DNA of 64,000 bases, taken from NCBI GenBank assembly GCA_009741485.1, contig CM019227.1:18091038-18155037 (forward strand), given 5' to 3'. The notes under the pieces are model-generated. The model ran no database searches. It was not told where the DNA came from and was given only the letters and a program-made list of their open reading frames with translations. Below are positions 10,389 through 22,500 of the stretch, in pieces. Position 1 is the first letter of the stretch. Each line of letters starts with the position of its first letter. The position numbers and the translations under genes were made by a program. This stretch comes from Malurus cyaneus samueli (taxonomy: Eukaryota; Chordata; Aves; Passeriformes; Maluridae).

Positions 10389-13300
10389 GTAACCCTCCCC
10401 AGCCAGGGTGGGAGCAGAGAGGGGGTGCTGGGGGTCCCGTGGCTAATTCCAGCCGAGGTTCTTCCACTGTGGCTCTGCAGGAGTGGGGTTGGGAGGCAAG
10501 GATGTGCTGCAGGAGGAGCTCAGGGCACCATCCCTGGCTGGGTTTTCGCATTGGTGGCTTTAGCAGAGCTCAGGGCTGTTGGGCGTGCCTCGGAGCGGGG
10601 TGATGGTGAGAGGGCAATCAGGGGATGATGGTGAGAGGGGATGCCGGGGATGATGGTGGAGGGCATGCGGGATGATGGTCGAAAGGGGAATCAGGGAATG
10701 GGAAGTGGAGCAGGCATTGATGGTGATGCAGGGGATGATGGTGAGGGGGATGGAGGGGATGATGGCGAGAGGGGAATCAGGGGATGATGGTGATGCAGGG
10801 GATGATGGTGAGAGGGGAATCAGGGGATGATGGTGATGCAGGGGATGATGGTGAGGGGGATAGGGGATGATGGTGAGAGGGGAATCAGGGATGATGGTGA
10901 GAGGGGATGGGGATGATGGTGAGAGGGGATCAGGGGATGATGGTGAGAGGGGAATAGGGGATGATGGGAGAGGGGAATCAGGGGATGATGGTGAGAGGGG
11001 AATAGGGGATGATGGGTGAGAGGGGATGATGGGGGGATGATGGTGATGCAGGGGATGATGGTGAGAGGGATGCAGGGGATTTTGGGTCAGAGTTGATTGT
11101 ATCAAGGACCCATCTGCTCCGCTTTCCAGCCCACCCTGAGAGCCCCAGGCTCGCCCGGGGAATTTCCTCGGTGATTCACTCTAAACACCCTGAAAATCCC
11201 GGGCGGGGGATTGAAGCAGCCTGGGCCCAGGGCTACTCTGCCTTCCCAGGACACCTGCAGCTCTGTTTTCCAGCAGCCAGATGTGGCCAGCTGTTTGTTC
11301 AGTGTTGAGTACAGTGCAAGGACAGCAAGGAGCGGGATTTTAACAGGGAGAAAAAGCTCCCAGTCCAAATCTCAGAGCTGGGTGTTACTGGCTTTGCAGG
11401 GTAGCTCGATATTTTGAGATTTATTTTGGATTCCTGGGAAGTCCCTGTGGATTATTCTTGTCCTGTCTGCTGCTGCATTTCAAGCAGCCTGTTTTTTCCC
11501 ACGGTGTTGCTCCTCCTCATCTGTGTTCAGATCTGGGCCCTGATGTCGATTGGGAAACACCTTTACTCCTGTGACTGAAATTCTGGGGAATGTTTTGGGA
11601 GCTCCTCACCCCTGGTTTCCCACCTGGTACATCTGGGTCGGGTTTTCTCAGGTCAGGGGTCACCCATCCTGAGGGGCCCAAGGAGAAGCACCGGCATCCA
11701 TGGTTGGGGCAGGGTAGTTTTGGGATCATTCATTTGGGACCTGCTCTGAGAGTGTTTAGGGGGAGACTGCAAGATTTTTCAGGGAGTTACTTGGCTTGGG
11801 GGAATCTCGGGTGTGTGATGTTCTTCCACCTGCTCTGACTCATGCTAAGAAGCTCCCACCAGCCCAGGCAGGACTCGGAGCAGCACAGCAGCTGCTGCAT
11901 CCCCCTTTTCCAGACCCTCTGCCTGCATTAAAGGCCTTGGAAGTGGATTGTGCCTGGCTGTGTTGGTTACAGGCAGCCTGTGTTTGTGAGAGGGGTTTAT
12001 TCCCAGCACGCTGCTCCCAGGTCTGAGCTCATTTCCCGGAGCTGCACAGCTGTCCAGCCCCGATAATCTGGGGTAATGAAGCACAGACAGGTCCATCAGA
12101 TTTGCGGGGTGGGGAGGATGATGCTCAGCCCTGCACATGTTCTCTCCTTTATCTGTGTGAACGCCGGGGGGGCTGGCAGGGGCTGGTTTTGCCCGTGTGG
12201 GTGCAGGATGGGGGGCTGTCCCTCAGCCTGGCTGTCTGCAGTGTTTGGGGACAGTGTCTGGGCTGGGGGGGACAATGTGGCTCTGAGTGTGCCGGGCTGG
12301 CCACGCGTGCCTCAGTTCCTTTTGAAAGGAATGAGAGGGAGATGTCTTTACAAACAAACTGTGGGGTCTGCTGGGAGATAGGGCCAGATCCTGACAGGGG
12401 AGAGGAGCAACGGGAGGAACTGTAAATTCCACAGGAATTCCATCAATTGACACAGTTTGGTACTGACCCAAGGCAGGGCTAAATCCCTGGATGAGAGAAA
12501 AAGAACAGAGACACCAAGAATAAAGAAAAGGAGGGGCGGGATTTGAACATTAGATGGGGTCTGTATTAGGTGATTCGGGGATTCTGCACCTCTCAAGTAC
12601 CTCAGCAATGGGGAAAGAGAGAGGGAAATGCAGCTGGGAAATGAGGATAAAAAGGAGGCTGCATCCTCGAACAATTTGAGAGACCCTATGGAAATGCCCC
12701 ATGGCCCCTCCCTTTGTTGGAATAAAGTTCCAGAACTTCTCTGTCTCCTTTTTGGACATAAATCTCTGCTGCTTGTGGATTATTTTTAATAATTTTAACT
12801 AACAATTTTAGTGACAGAAAGATGCTGCTCTTGTCTCCCCAGGACACTCATGGGACCGTACGGGATGGACCGAACCGTGCACTGCTTTGACTTCTACGAG
12901 TGTGCAAATGGGCTGGGTAAGCACTCTTCCTCCTCTGGGTACATCGGGGAGGGCTGGGACACCTCAATAGTCCCCTCTGTCCCCCTGAGTCAGGAAGTGC
13001 CTCCCCATGTGGAGTCTGGTGCCTCACTGCTTCTGCTGTCTTGTGCCCGCCTGTGTCGAGCATCTCGGGCTCCTTTTGCAGCTGCAATATTAAAGGAATG
13101 TCAAAATACCAACTAATTCCATGGAGATGGTGAGCAGCCAGGGCTGGGAGCTGTGCAGAGCCCGGGGTCACAACCCCTGCCCTGAGCAGCATGGAGGGAA
13201 GAGACCTTTCAGAACTCCATGAATTAAATAAACTAAAATCAAATAGATAAATAGATAGAGATAGAAATAGATAGGCATGATAGATTAGATAGATATAGAT

Positions 13301-13518
13301 AGATAGATATAGATAGATAGATAGATAAGATAGATGATAGATAGATAGTAGATTCATAGATAGTAGATTAGATAGATTGATATATAGATAGATAGATAGA
13401 ATAGATAGATAGATGTAGATAGATAGAGATAGATGATAGATTATGATAGATAGATAGTAGACAGATAGATAGATAGACAGATAGATAGACAGATAGATAG
13501 ACAGATTGACAGACAGAT

Positions 13519-13576
<58 letters not shown>

Positions 13577-16500
13577 CAGATAGAATTCCAGCATTTCCCA
13601 GCTGCCTGCCCTCAGGAACCCGTCCCAAAGGGTGACAGGAGATGCTTCCTGCAGCTCTCCTGGGGACTGGGCTGCATGAACTGGGTTTGGAAAATGTGGC
13701 CCACGGGGAAGGAAATGAGTACCAAGTGAGTCAGGTGTCCTTCCACAGTGCTCTGGACTTCAAAGCATGGCAGGGAAAGGAAAAGAAAAGGTCACATCCA
13801 TCAGAACGTGAGAATGTCCCAGGTTCATGACACTCAGCCCAGAAGGATCCAGCACAGCTTTTTTTTTATGCCTTCTGTGTTATCCAGTGCTGCTCTGCCA
13901 TGGACTTCTTAAAAATCTATGATCCTGCATCAGGACTTTGCAGTTTCCCTTCTAACTCTTAATTGTGAGAGCTCACCCTCCCACAGAGTAGCTGGGGGCC
14001 CCTTGGTGAGATCCCTGAGTGGCCACTTGGGGCAACTCCTGAGAAACAAGTTCAGGTTTCCTGAGATTAATTATACATCAATTATAGATTAATTATTAGC
14101 TGTTTCCAGCTCTGGGGTAATGGGACTCTCAGCCGTGGAGGAGCAGCTTTACTGACTCTTCCCCTGGTCATGACGCTCACGGGAGCTCAGAGAAATGTCT
14201 TTATTTGACAAATATGATATTTTAATCTCCAGACGTGGATTTGCTTGACTTGATGGGATTTCAGCTGCTGGTTTAGATTAGCTCGTTAAAGGAGGAGACC
14301 TAGAAAAGCCTGACAGGGCCATCACTGACCTCTGGAAGAAGCCACAGATGTGGCAGCCCTTTGGGAAACACTTCTCAGGGTCCCAGTTCCTCTCCTTTCC
14401 CCAATCTGTGACCAGAGGGTCTTTGCAGGGTCATGCAGGCCCTCTAAAGCAAATTGTGATGAGCTGCAGGAAGCTACAATAATGTGGTTTTTCTGATGCC
14501 ATCATCAGCTGCCTTCATCCTCTCCTGTGATGCTTGAAGCACTCAAGAAAAGTGATCGTCCTCCAGAAATCATGAAATGGTTTGGGTTGGAAGGGACCTC
14601 AAAGCTCATCCCATTCCACCCCTGCCATGAGCAGGGACACCTTCCACTGTCCCAGCTGCTCAAGCCCTGTCCAGCCTGGCCTTGGACACTCCCAGGGACC
14701 AGGGGCCAGCACAGCTTCTCTGGGCACCCTGTGCCAGGGCCTCACACCTCCCAGGGAACAATTCCTTCCCAATATCCCATCCATCCCTGCCTCTGGCAGC
14801 CTAATCATCCCTCTATGATGAGTGGTCCTTGCAGCATCCCTGTACCTGCCACAGGTATAGCTGCTCAGAGCATGGGTTTTTTTTGAAACATCATGAGTTT
14901 CTCAGGCTGGATACAGGTTTGGATTACAGCAGTCTCTCAGGTTGGATGCAGGTGTTATCCCAGTTGGATTTAGGGTATTATCCCAGTTGGATACAGGCAC
15001 TATCCCAGTTGGATACAGGCACTATCCCAGTTGGGTGCAGGCTATCCCAGTTGGGTACAGGTGCTATCCCAGTTGGATGCAGGTTCTATCCCAGTTGGAT
15101 ACAGGCACTATCCCAGTTGGATGCAGGTTCTATCCCAGTTGGATGCAGGTCTATCCCAGTTGGATGCAGGCTATCCCAGTAGATGCAGGCACTATCCCAG
15201 TTGGATACAGGAGCTATCCCAGTTGGATACAGGTGCTATCCCAGTTGGGTACAGGTTCTATCCCAGTTGGGTACAGGTGCTATCCCAGTTGGATACAGGC
15301 ACTATCCCAGTTGGATGCAGGTGCTATCCCAGTTGGATGCAGGTTCTATCCCAGTCAGATGCAGGCACTATCCCAGTTGGATACAGGAGCTATCCCAGTT
15401 GGATACAGGTGCTATCCCAGTTGGGTACAGGTCTATCCCAGTTGGATGGTGCTATCCCAGTTGGATACAGGACTATCCCAGTTGGATACAGGAGCTATCC
15501 CAGTTGGATACAGGGCTATCCCAGTTGGATACAGGAGCTATCCCAGTTGGATACAGGAGCTATCCCAGTTGGATACAGGTGCTATCCCAGTTGGATACAG
15601 GCACTATCCCAGTTGGATGCAGGTTCTATCCCAGTTGGATGCAGGCGCTATCCCAGTTGGGTACAGGTGCTATCCCAGTTGGATGCAGGTTCTATCCCAG
15701 TTGGATGCAGGCACTATCCCAGTTGGATACAGGTCTATCCCAGTTGGATGCAGGTTCTATCCCAGTTGGATACAGGTGCTATCCCAGTTGGGTACAGGTT
15801 CTATCCCAGTTGGGTACAGGTGCTATCCCAGTTGGATACAGGTGCTATCCCAGTTGGATGCAGCACTATCCCAGTTGGATACAGGCGCTATCCCAGTTGG
15901 ATGCAGGCACTATCCCAGTTGGATACAGGCACTATCCCAGTTGGATACGGAGCTATCCCAGTTGGATGCAGGCACTATCCCAGTTGGATACAGGCACTAT
16001 CCCAGTTGGATGCAGGCACTATCCCAGTTGGATACAGGCGCTATCCCAGTTGGATACCAGGCAGCTATCCCAGTTGGATACAGGCACTATCCCAGTTGGA
16101 TGCAGGCCTATCCCAGTTGGATGCAGGTTCTATCCAGTTGGATACAGGCACTATCCCAGTTGGATACAGGCGCTATCCCAGTTGGATACAGGCACTATCC
16201 CAGTTGGATACAGGCGCTATCCCAGTTGGATGCAGGCACTATCCCAGTCAGATTTGGGTGTTATCCCAGCAGTTCCTTTGGAGCAGCCTCTTGGCTCGGT
16301 GCTGGCGTGGCTGGCCAGTGTTTGGCCCCGGCTCTGTTGCTCTGCAGCATCGGGTGCAGACCCACATGTGAACCTCAGGAGTTCAAAGGGGTCACCTGGC
16401 AGCTCCTCAAACCCGCACCTCGAATTACAGAATAGCATCAAAGGGAAGTGCTGATTAAGAAGCATTTCTCAGGAACACCGAGATCCCATTATCTTGACCT

Positions 16501-19500
16501 TCATCTGCTTAGGACAGGGCAGTGAGTGATTCACCTCCAATCTGTCCCTTCCTCCAGACAGAAAAAGCTGGCGGGGGCCGCAAGATCAACAGAGGGATTA
16601 AGGGAGATGTAATTGAACATTGCCAGCTTAGGCACGGAGCGGGCAGCCCCTCTGGGTGCCCTGCACGGCAGCCGGTGGGGTCAGGATGTGCCCGGGATGA
16701 TCCCAGTTGAACTAAACAACCAGATTAGCCAGGACACCCCCTGACCTGTGGGACAGGGATCTGGGAGCAGGTGAGATTACAGCCAGAGAATGCGACCGTG
16801 GCATTAGTGGGAGCGGGATTAGAGGAGCCAGAGAGGCTTGAGGGTCTTGGAGAAATTTATAGGATGGTTAAGAGCCTAAAGAAAACACAGTCTTGGTCAG
16901 TCTTACCTCTAAGTCCATCTGGAATTTTCCTGGCAAACTTTGTTCTGCAGAAGAGAGAATGCTGGGGACATGGGCATCAGCTCCAGGACCTTTGCCAGAA
17001 AGGAAAGATTAAATAGAGGGATCCAAAATAGGCTAGATTATCTGGCCCTAAGTATGACTTAATAAGCATTATACTGTGACTTTGATGCTGTGATAATTAA
17101 AGAGCCGTTATTTACCTACACTGGGTCCCAAATAGAAATTTGATTGAAGTAAGTGTTTATAAAATACATCATCAAATATCCTCCCAGGAGTGCTGCCACC
17201 ACGGCCCTGAGTGATTCAGGTTTGCTGCCATGGCTGTCCCCTGGCTTGGTCCAAGCCCTGGAAGGGGTGAGCCCTCCCTTCTCCTTCTTCCCTTCCCCAC
17301 TGGGGACTCTCCAGGGATTTGGGGGGCAGGACTGGCACCCAGAGCACCTCCCTGCTGAGGTGGGGGTGGGAGGGCAGCATGGGCAGAGCCTGGCAGTGTC
17401 CAGCTGCTTTCCCGATGAGGGAGTTCAAACTCCGGAACTTTTCCTCCCCCCTTCCAAGTTTGAGTGTGTCTGGAGCAACAATGCGAGTAATCACCGATTT
17501 TAATAACAAGATCGGATTTTCTCATGACATCGCTGGGGATAAAGGAGGATTTGGAGATACTTCAGCTATATTAAGGCATTATTACAATCGATTTGCAGGC
17601 ACAAAAGGGAAATGAGTCATTATTGATTTGATACCTCGGCACAGGCGCCTGTCCCACGCCGGGCTGCCGGGGATGCTGCGGCTGAACCTCTGCAAGGTGC
17701 AGATTTTTATATTATTTGTCTGATCAGCTGCATCATTCCTCATTCCTCATGTTCCAGACTGAAGAAAGGTGCAGGATGGGTCCTGAGTCATCCCCTTGGC
17801 TTGGGCTGGTCTTCCAGGCTCTTCCCCATCCCGGGGAACCGATGGGGCTTTGCCTCTGCAGGATCCCGTCCCACCAGGGGCTTCCCAAACCCATTCCGAG
17901 CAGACCCTGCTCCCTGGGGTGTCTCTGCAGAGCCCAGCACAGGGATCCCCTGGCTCCACAGGGAGCAGAGAAGTTTCCAGCTAAGCATCCTTGGCCACGA
18001 GCAGCTTTTAGCTTCAGCCCATGGCTGCAGCATCTCCTCCCCACTTTGGTCCCCAGGTGCCTGACCTGCCCCAAGCCTTGGTGAGGCTCACGTTGCTCAG
18101 AGATGCTTCTTTTTGGGCAATATTCCCGATTTGAGTGAACTGCTTTAAAAATGCAATGGAGAACAATGTTAGTGCCCGTTCCTGAGGTGTTCCTGTGCCA
18201 GTTCCAGTTCCAGCAGTAAAACAGCTCCTCACAGGTGCCTGGTTAAAGCATTCAGCCCAGGGAATAAACTCCAGCATTCAGACAGGGATCTGGAGCTCAG
18301 GAAAAGCAGCAACTGGTGCACGTGGGAATGAACTGGAAAATGGCAATAATCTAGTTTTAATCTAATTTAATATAAAGGTACGTTGAGAGATAAAGTCCTT
18401 CCCCAGAGGCAAATGAGAACTGTGAGGGGCCTGAGAGCAGAGCTCGGGTTATAAAAGGAAGGGAAACAGGGATGGAAACAATGATGAGTAATCCTGATCC
18501 AGAGGCTGCTCCTCTTCCCTCCTGCCTGTATAGAAAGGGCTCCCGTGTTTTGGGGAAGCAGATGTGCTCTGCTCCCCCAGATGGAGGGGTTTTTACAGCC
18601 CAGGACCCCTCCAGGGCTCAGAGCAGCCAGGGGACAGAGTTGGTGGCACTGCCTGTCCCCAGCATGCCCTCCTGCTCACAGCAGCAAAATGCCTGGGTGG
18701 CTCCCAGGAGAGATTTGTTAATTAAAGCCAGGCTTTTTAATCCTTCTCTCCACAGCCTGGATCTTCGAAGTAGGACTTAATGAGCCCAGATAAGTCTCTT
18801 GGACCTTTTCCTGCCAGGCAGCTTACGCTGGCCAGCAGGACCAACTCTGGTGGCCAGAGGGGTGGCTGTGAGGGGCAGGAGCCCTGTGCCAGGGGCACCT
18901 GAGCATTGGGGTCTCAGGGATGGATCAGAGTCACCTCGAGGGCTCAGGGATGGATCAGGGTCACCTCGAGGGCTCAGGGATGGATCAGGGTCACCTCCAG
19001 CTCCTGCCTGGGCTGCTCTTCCCAGGCCCAGCTCCATGGCAGTGGCTGCTCCTGGTCTGGCTGTGCTGTGAGTGGCACTGTCACAGGCTGAGGTGGCTTT
19101 GGCAGGTGAGCAGGGATGTCCCCAGCACTGCTGTGCCCCTGGGGCCTGGCCAGGTGTGCACAGGGGAGGGAAGGGGTCTCCTGGAGAAACACTTGTCGCC
19201 AGAGATTGTTTGATGTGCAGCAGGAGCAGATGCTTTCCCATCGGGGTGAACTTGGAGCTGCTGGAGGGAGTCCAGGGAGATGCCATGGAGATGCTCCAAG
19301 GGCTGGAGCCAGGCTGGGAGAGCTGGGGGTGCTCACCTGGAGGGGAGAAGGCTACAGGGAGAGCTCAGAGCCCCTTCCAGAGGCTAAAGGGACTCCAGAT
19401 GGACTGGAGAGGGACTGGGGACAAGGGATGGAGGGACAGGACACAGGGAATGGCTTTCCCCATTGCCAGAGGGCAGGGATGGATGGATTGGGAAAGGATG

Positions 19501-22500
19501 TTCCCTGGGAGGGTGGGAGGCCTGGCACAGGTGCCCAGGAAGCTGTGGCTGGCCCCTGGATCCCTGGCAGTGTCCAAGGCCAGGCTGGACGGGCTTGGAG
19601 CAACTGGACAGTGGAGGTGTCCCTGCCCATGGCAGGGGTGGCATTGGATGAGCTTTGAGGTCCCTTCCCAACCCAAACCCTTCCATTCCATGATTCTGTG
19701 AATTGAGGGTTGTCCTGTTCCTCCTGCCTCTGTCTCAGGGCTCTCCTTTCCCTGCAGGCATTAAGGTCATCGGTGGCATCAAGGAGCTCACTGGGGAAGA
19801 ATATGGGGTTTATGTCAAGAGGATCCTTGCAGGAGGAGTTGCTTATGCAGACGGTGAGTGAAGCCTGGGGCAGAGCGCCACGAGGTCTGACAACAGCCCA
19901 GACCCAGGGCATTTATTTCATTCATTGTCTTATTAGATATTTTGGGTGCCTGCTCTGAGATTTTCCAGGACTGGGGGTATTTTTCAGCGTGGCAGTTGTT
20001 CTGACATCTGGCAGCAGCCTTGGATTGGCTTCTCAACATCTGTACAATTGCTTTGTGTGTGTAAAGCACGGCCCATCTCTGCCACACAAGGACTTTCCCA
20101 CCCATTTCCACCTCCCCCTGGCCCCAAAATGACCCAAGATCCTTTGGCAGATTCTGCTCTGCTCTGGATCACTGATTGCACTCTGAGTATGTTCAGCTAA
20201 GCAGGTATTAGGGGTCTGCAGAGTTCACCTTTTACAACTTAAGCCAAACAGATACTTTTTCCCAGCTGTTACATCATTTTTCTATCCAATAAAGGAAAAT
20301 AAATACAGAACAGGTGGAAGTGCCTCTTGTGGTTTTCTACCTGACCTCCAACTGAACTCCTTGACCTCAACGTGCATTAAGCACAAGCTTTATTGCAGTT
20401 TTTGGTATTTGCTTTTGCAACTTCCCAGAGCAGAGGAAGTGCTGGGACATTGGCACCGGTTGTTCCAGGAGGTTGCAGAAACTCCATTTATGGACATCTG
20501 GAAAAACAGGTTGGACAAGCATCTCTGGAAGGACCAATGCGTTTTTCATCCTGTCTCTGGGCCCAGGGAGGACCTGCCCAGCCTCTCCCAGTTCCTCCAA
20601 GCTGTATTTTTCACAGTTTCTATCTGTCCATTTCCTTTTGCAGGGCGCCTGCAGCCAGGAGACCAGATCCTGGAGGTCAATGGAGAGTCCTTGATCGGGG
20701 TTACAAGCGAGAGGTACTGTATCCACAGGGGAATTTTCCATTCCTGTTACTTTTGTGGGATTCTGTGAAGTGGCTCAGGCTGTGAGCTGTGTGGAGGACA
20801 CCAGCTCTGTGCTTTTCCCCAGAACCAAGCTGGGGATTATCAGACAAAAACATTCAATATAAAAACAGACTGGTGATCCCAAATGGTATCTGTGAGACAT
20901 TCAGGCATTTCCCCCAAACACTGGGTTTTACACATCTCCTGGCACCCCCTGCAGCTGCTGCAGCTTCCCAGCACGCCCACAGCTCCCAGCACAGGAGCTC
21001 AGCTGGTGCCCAAGCCTGGCAGTGCCACTCTGTGCAGGGAATTCCCTCAGCTCCCCAGCGAGAGGACAATCACAGCTCCACAGGAGCACCAGCGCTTTGG
21101 GGCTCTCCTGTTCCATCAAACACGTTCCTGTCCTGCTGCCTGCCTCCCATTCCTGCACGAGGCTGGCTGGGAAGCAGCACGAGGAGCTGGGGCTGCTCCC
21201 AGAGCCCCAGAGCAGCTGGCTTTGGTGAGGTCCATGAGAACATCTCCATGGCTGTGGGAGGCTCTGTCTGGGGACACAGAACGGGGCTGTCCCTGAGATG
21301 GGGACTTCCCAGGGCAGGAATTACAGAACCCTGGAATGGTGTGGGTTGGAAGGGACTCAAAGGCCACCTGGTTGCATCCCCCTGCCCCGGGCCATGCAGG
21401 AGGATGTGCTCACCCCCACAGGGCTGTGTTATCAGGGACTCTCATGTGTAATGTGTTCAGCTGGGAAGGGAAGGGAAGGAAGGGAAGGGAAGGGGAAGGG
21501 AAGGAAGGGAAGGGAAGGGAAGGAAGGGAGGAGGGAAGGGAAGGGAAGGGAAGGGAAGGGAAGGGAAGGGAAGGGAAGGGAAGGGAAGGAGGAAGGAAGG
21601 GAAGGGAAGGGAAGGGAGAAGGGAGGGAAGGGAAGGGAAGGGAAGATCCTGCAGTTCCTGTACATCTTCAGCCAGAGCTCTGTGCAGGATGTGACAAACC
21701 CACACACAGCAGAGCTGGGGGAGCTGTGCCATCCTACAGCCAAGGCTGGAGCAGCCCTCGTGGTCCTGGGGGAAAATCCTGGGAAATCTGCTCAGTGCTG
21801 GAATGTCCCACAGACCCAACACAGTCAGGGCTGGAGCTGAGATTCCCCAGCTTTGGGATGTCCTACAGACCTGGCACAGTCATAGCTGAGCTGGGAGCCC
21901 CCTGCTTTGCTTCCCTCCATTGCAGCTCCACTGAATTGCCACCAGTGCAATTATCAAAGGCCCCCTGTGCCTGCCCCACGGGCCCTGAGCCTGGTCCAAC
22001 CCCAGGCTCTCAAGCTGTGGTGCCAAGGGGTACCAAAATTCCCGTCCCGGTGTGCCATGGCCCCGTACCTGGCATCGTCATCGCGGGCTATCAGCAGGCG
22101 CATGTGGCTGGTGGCCGACGCCGTCCTCAGGATGTCCACGGCCCTGGAACACCAGGACAGTGACACATCAGTCCCAGCTCCCGGTGGCTGCCCTGCTCAC
22201 CCCAAAGCTGGGCAGAGCCCCCTGGCTCAGGCAGACCCCGCTGGCAGCCGAGGTTCTGTGGAACAGCCCTGTTCCCTGCCCGGCAGTGAGGCCAAAGGGC
22301 AGCCACCCCTCAGTTTGATTCTCTGATTGTCCCACCTCTGCACCACATGAGAGTCCCTGATAACACAGCCCTGTGGGGGTGAGCACATCCTCCTGCATGG
22401 CCCGGGGCAGGGGGATGCAACCAGGTGGCCTTTGAGTCCCTTCCAACCCACACCATTCGGGGTAATTCCTGCCGGGAAGTCCCCCAGGGACAGCCCCGTT

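Noticed and set aside
10560..11105. 181-residue Pro/Ser/His-rich minus-strand ORF
   Set aside because: Translation of the GATGATGG minisatellite.
12848..13594. 248-residue minus-strand ORF of Ser-Ile-Tyr-Leu repeats
   Set aside because: It is the translation of the (GATA)n array and runs antisense through exon 2.
14898..16268. CRISPR-like repeat array
   Set aside because: Units are directly adjacent with no unique spacers, in a vertebrate genome; it is a minisatellite.
14942..16454. Three overlapping + strand ORFs of 497, 446 and 423 codons
   Set aside because: All three are translations of the 22-bp minisatellite, which has no stop in any forward frame. They lie in an intron and have no domain or independent start context.
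21298..22163. 180- and 275-residue + strand ORFs rich in Gly, Lys, Arg and Glu
   Set aside because: They run through the (GGGAA)n tract and antisense to exon 5.
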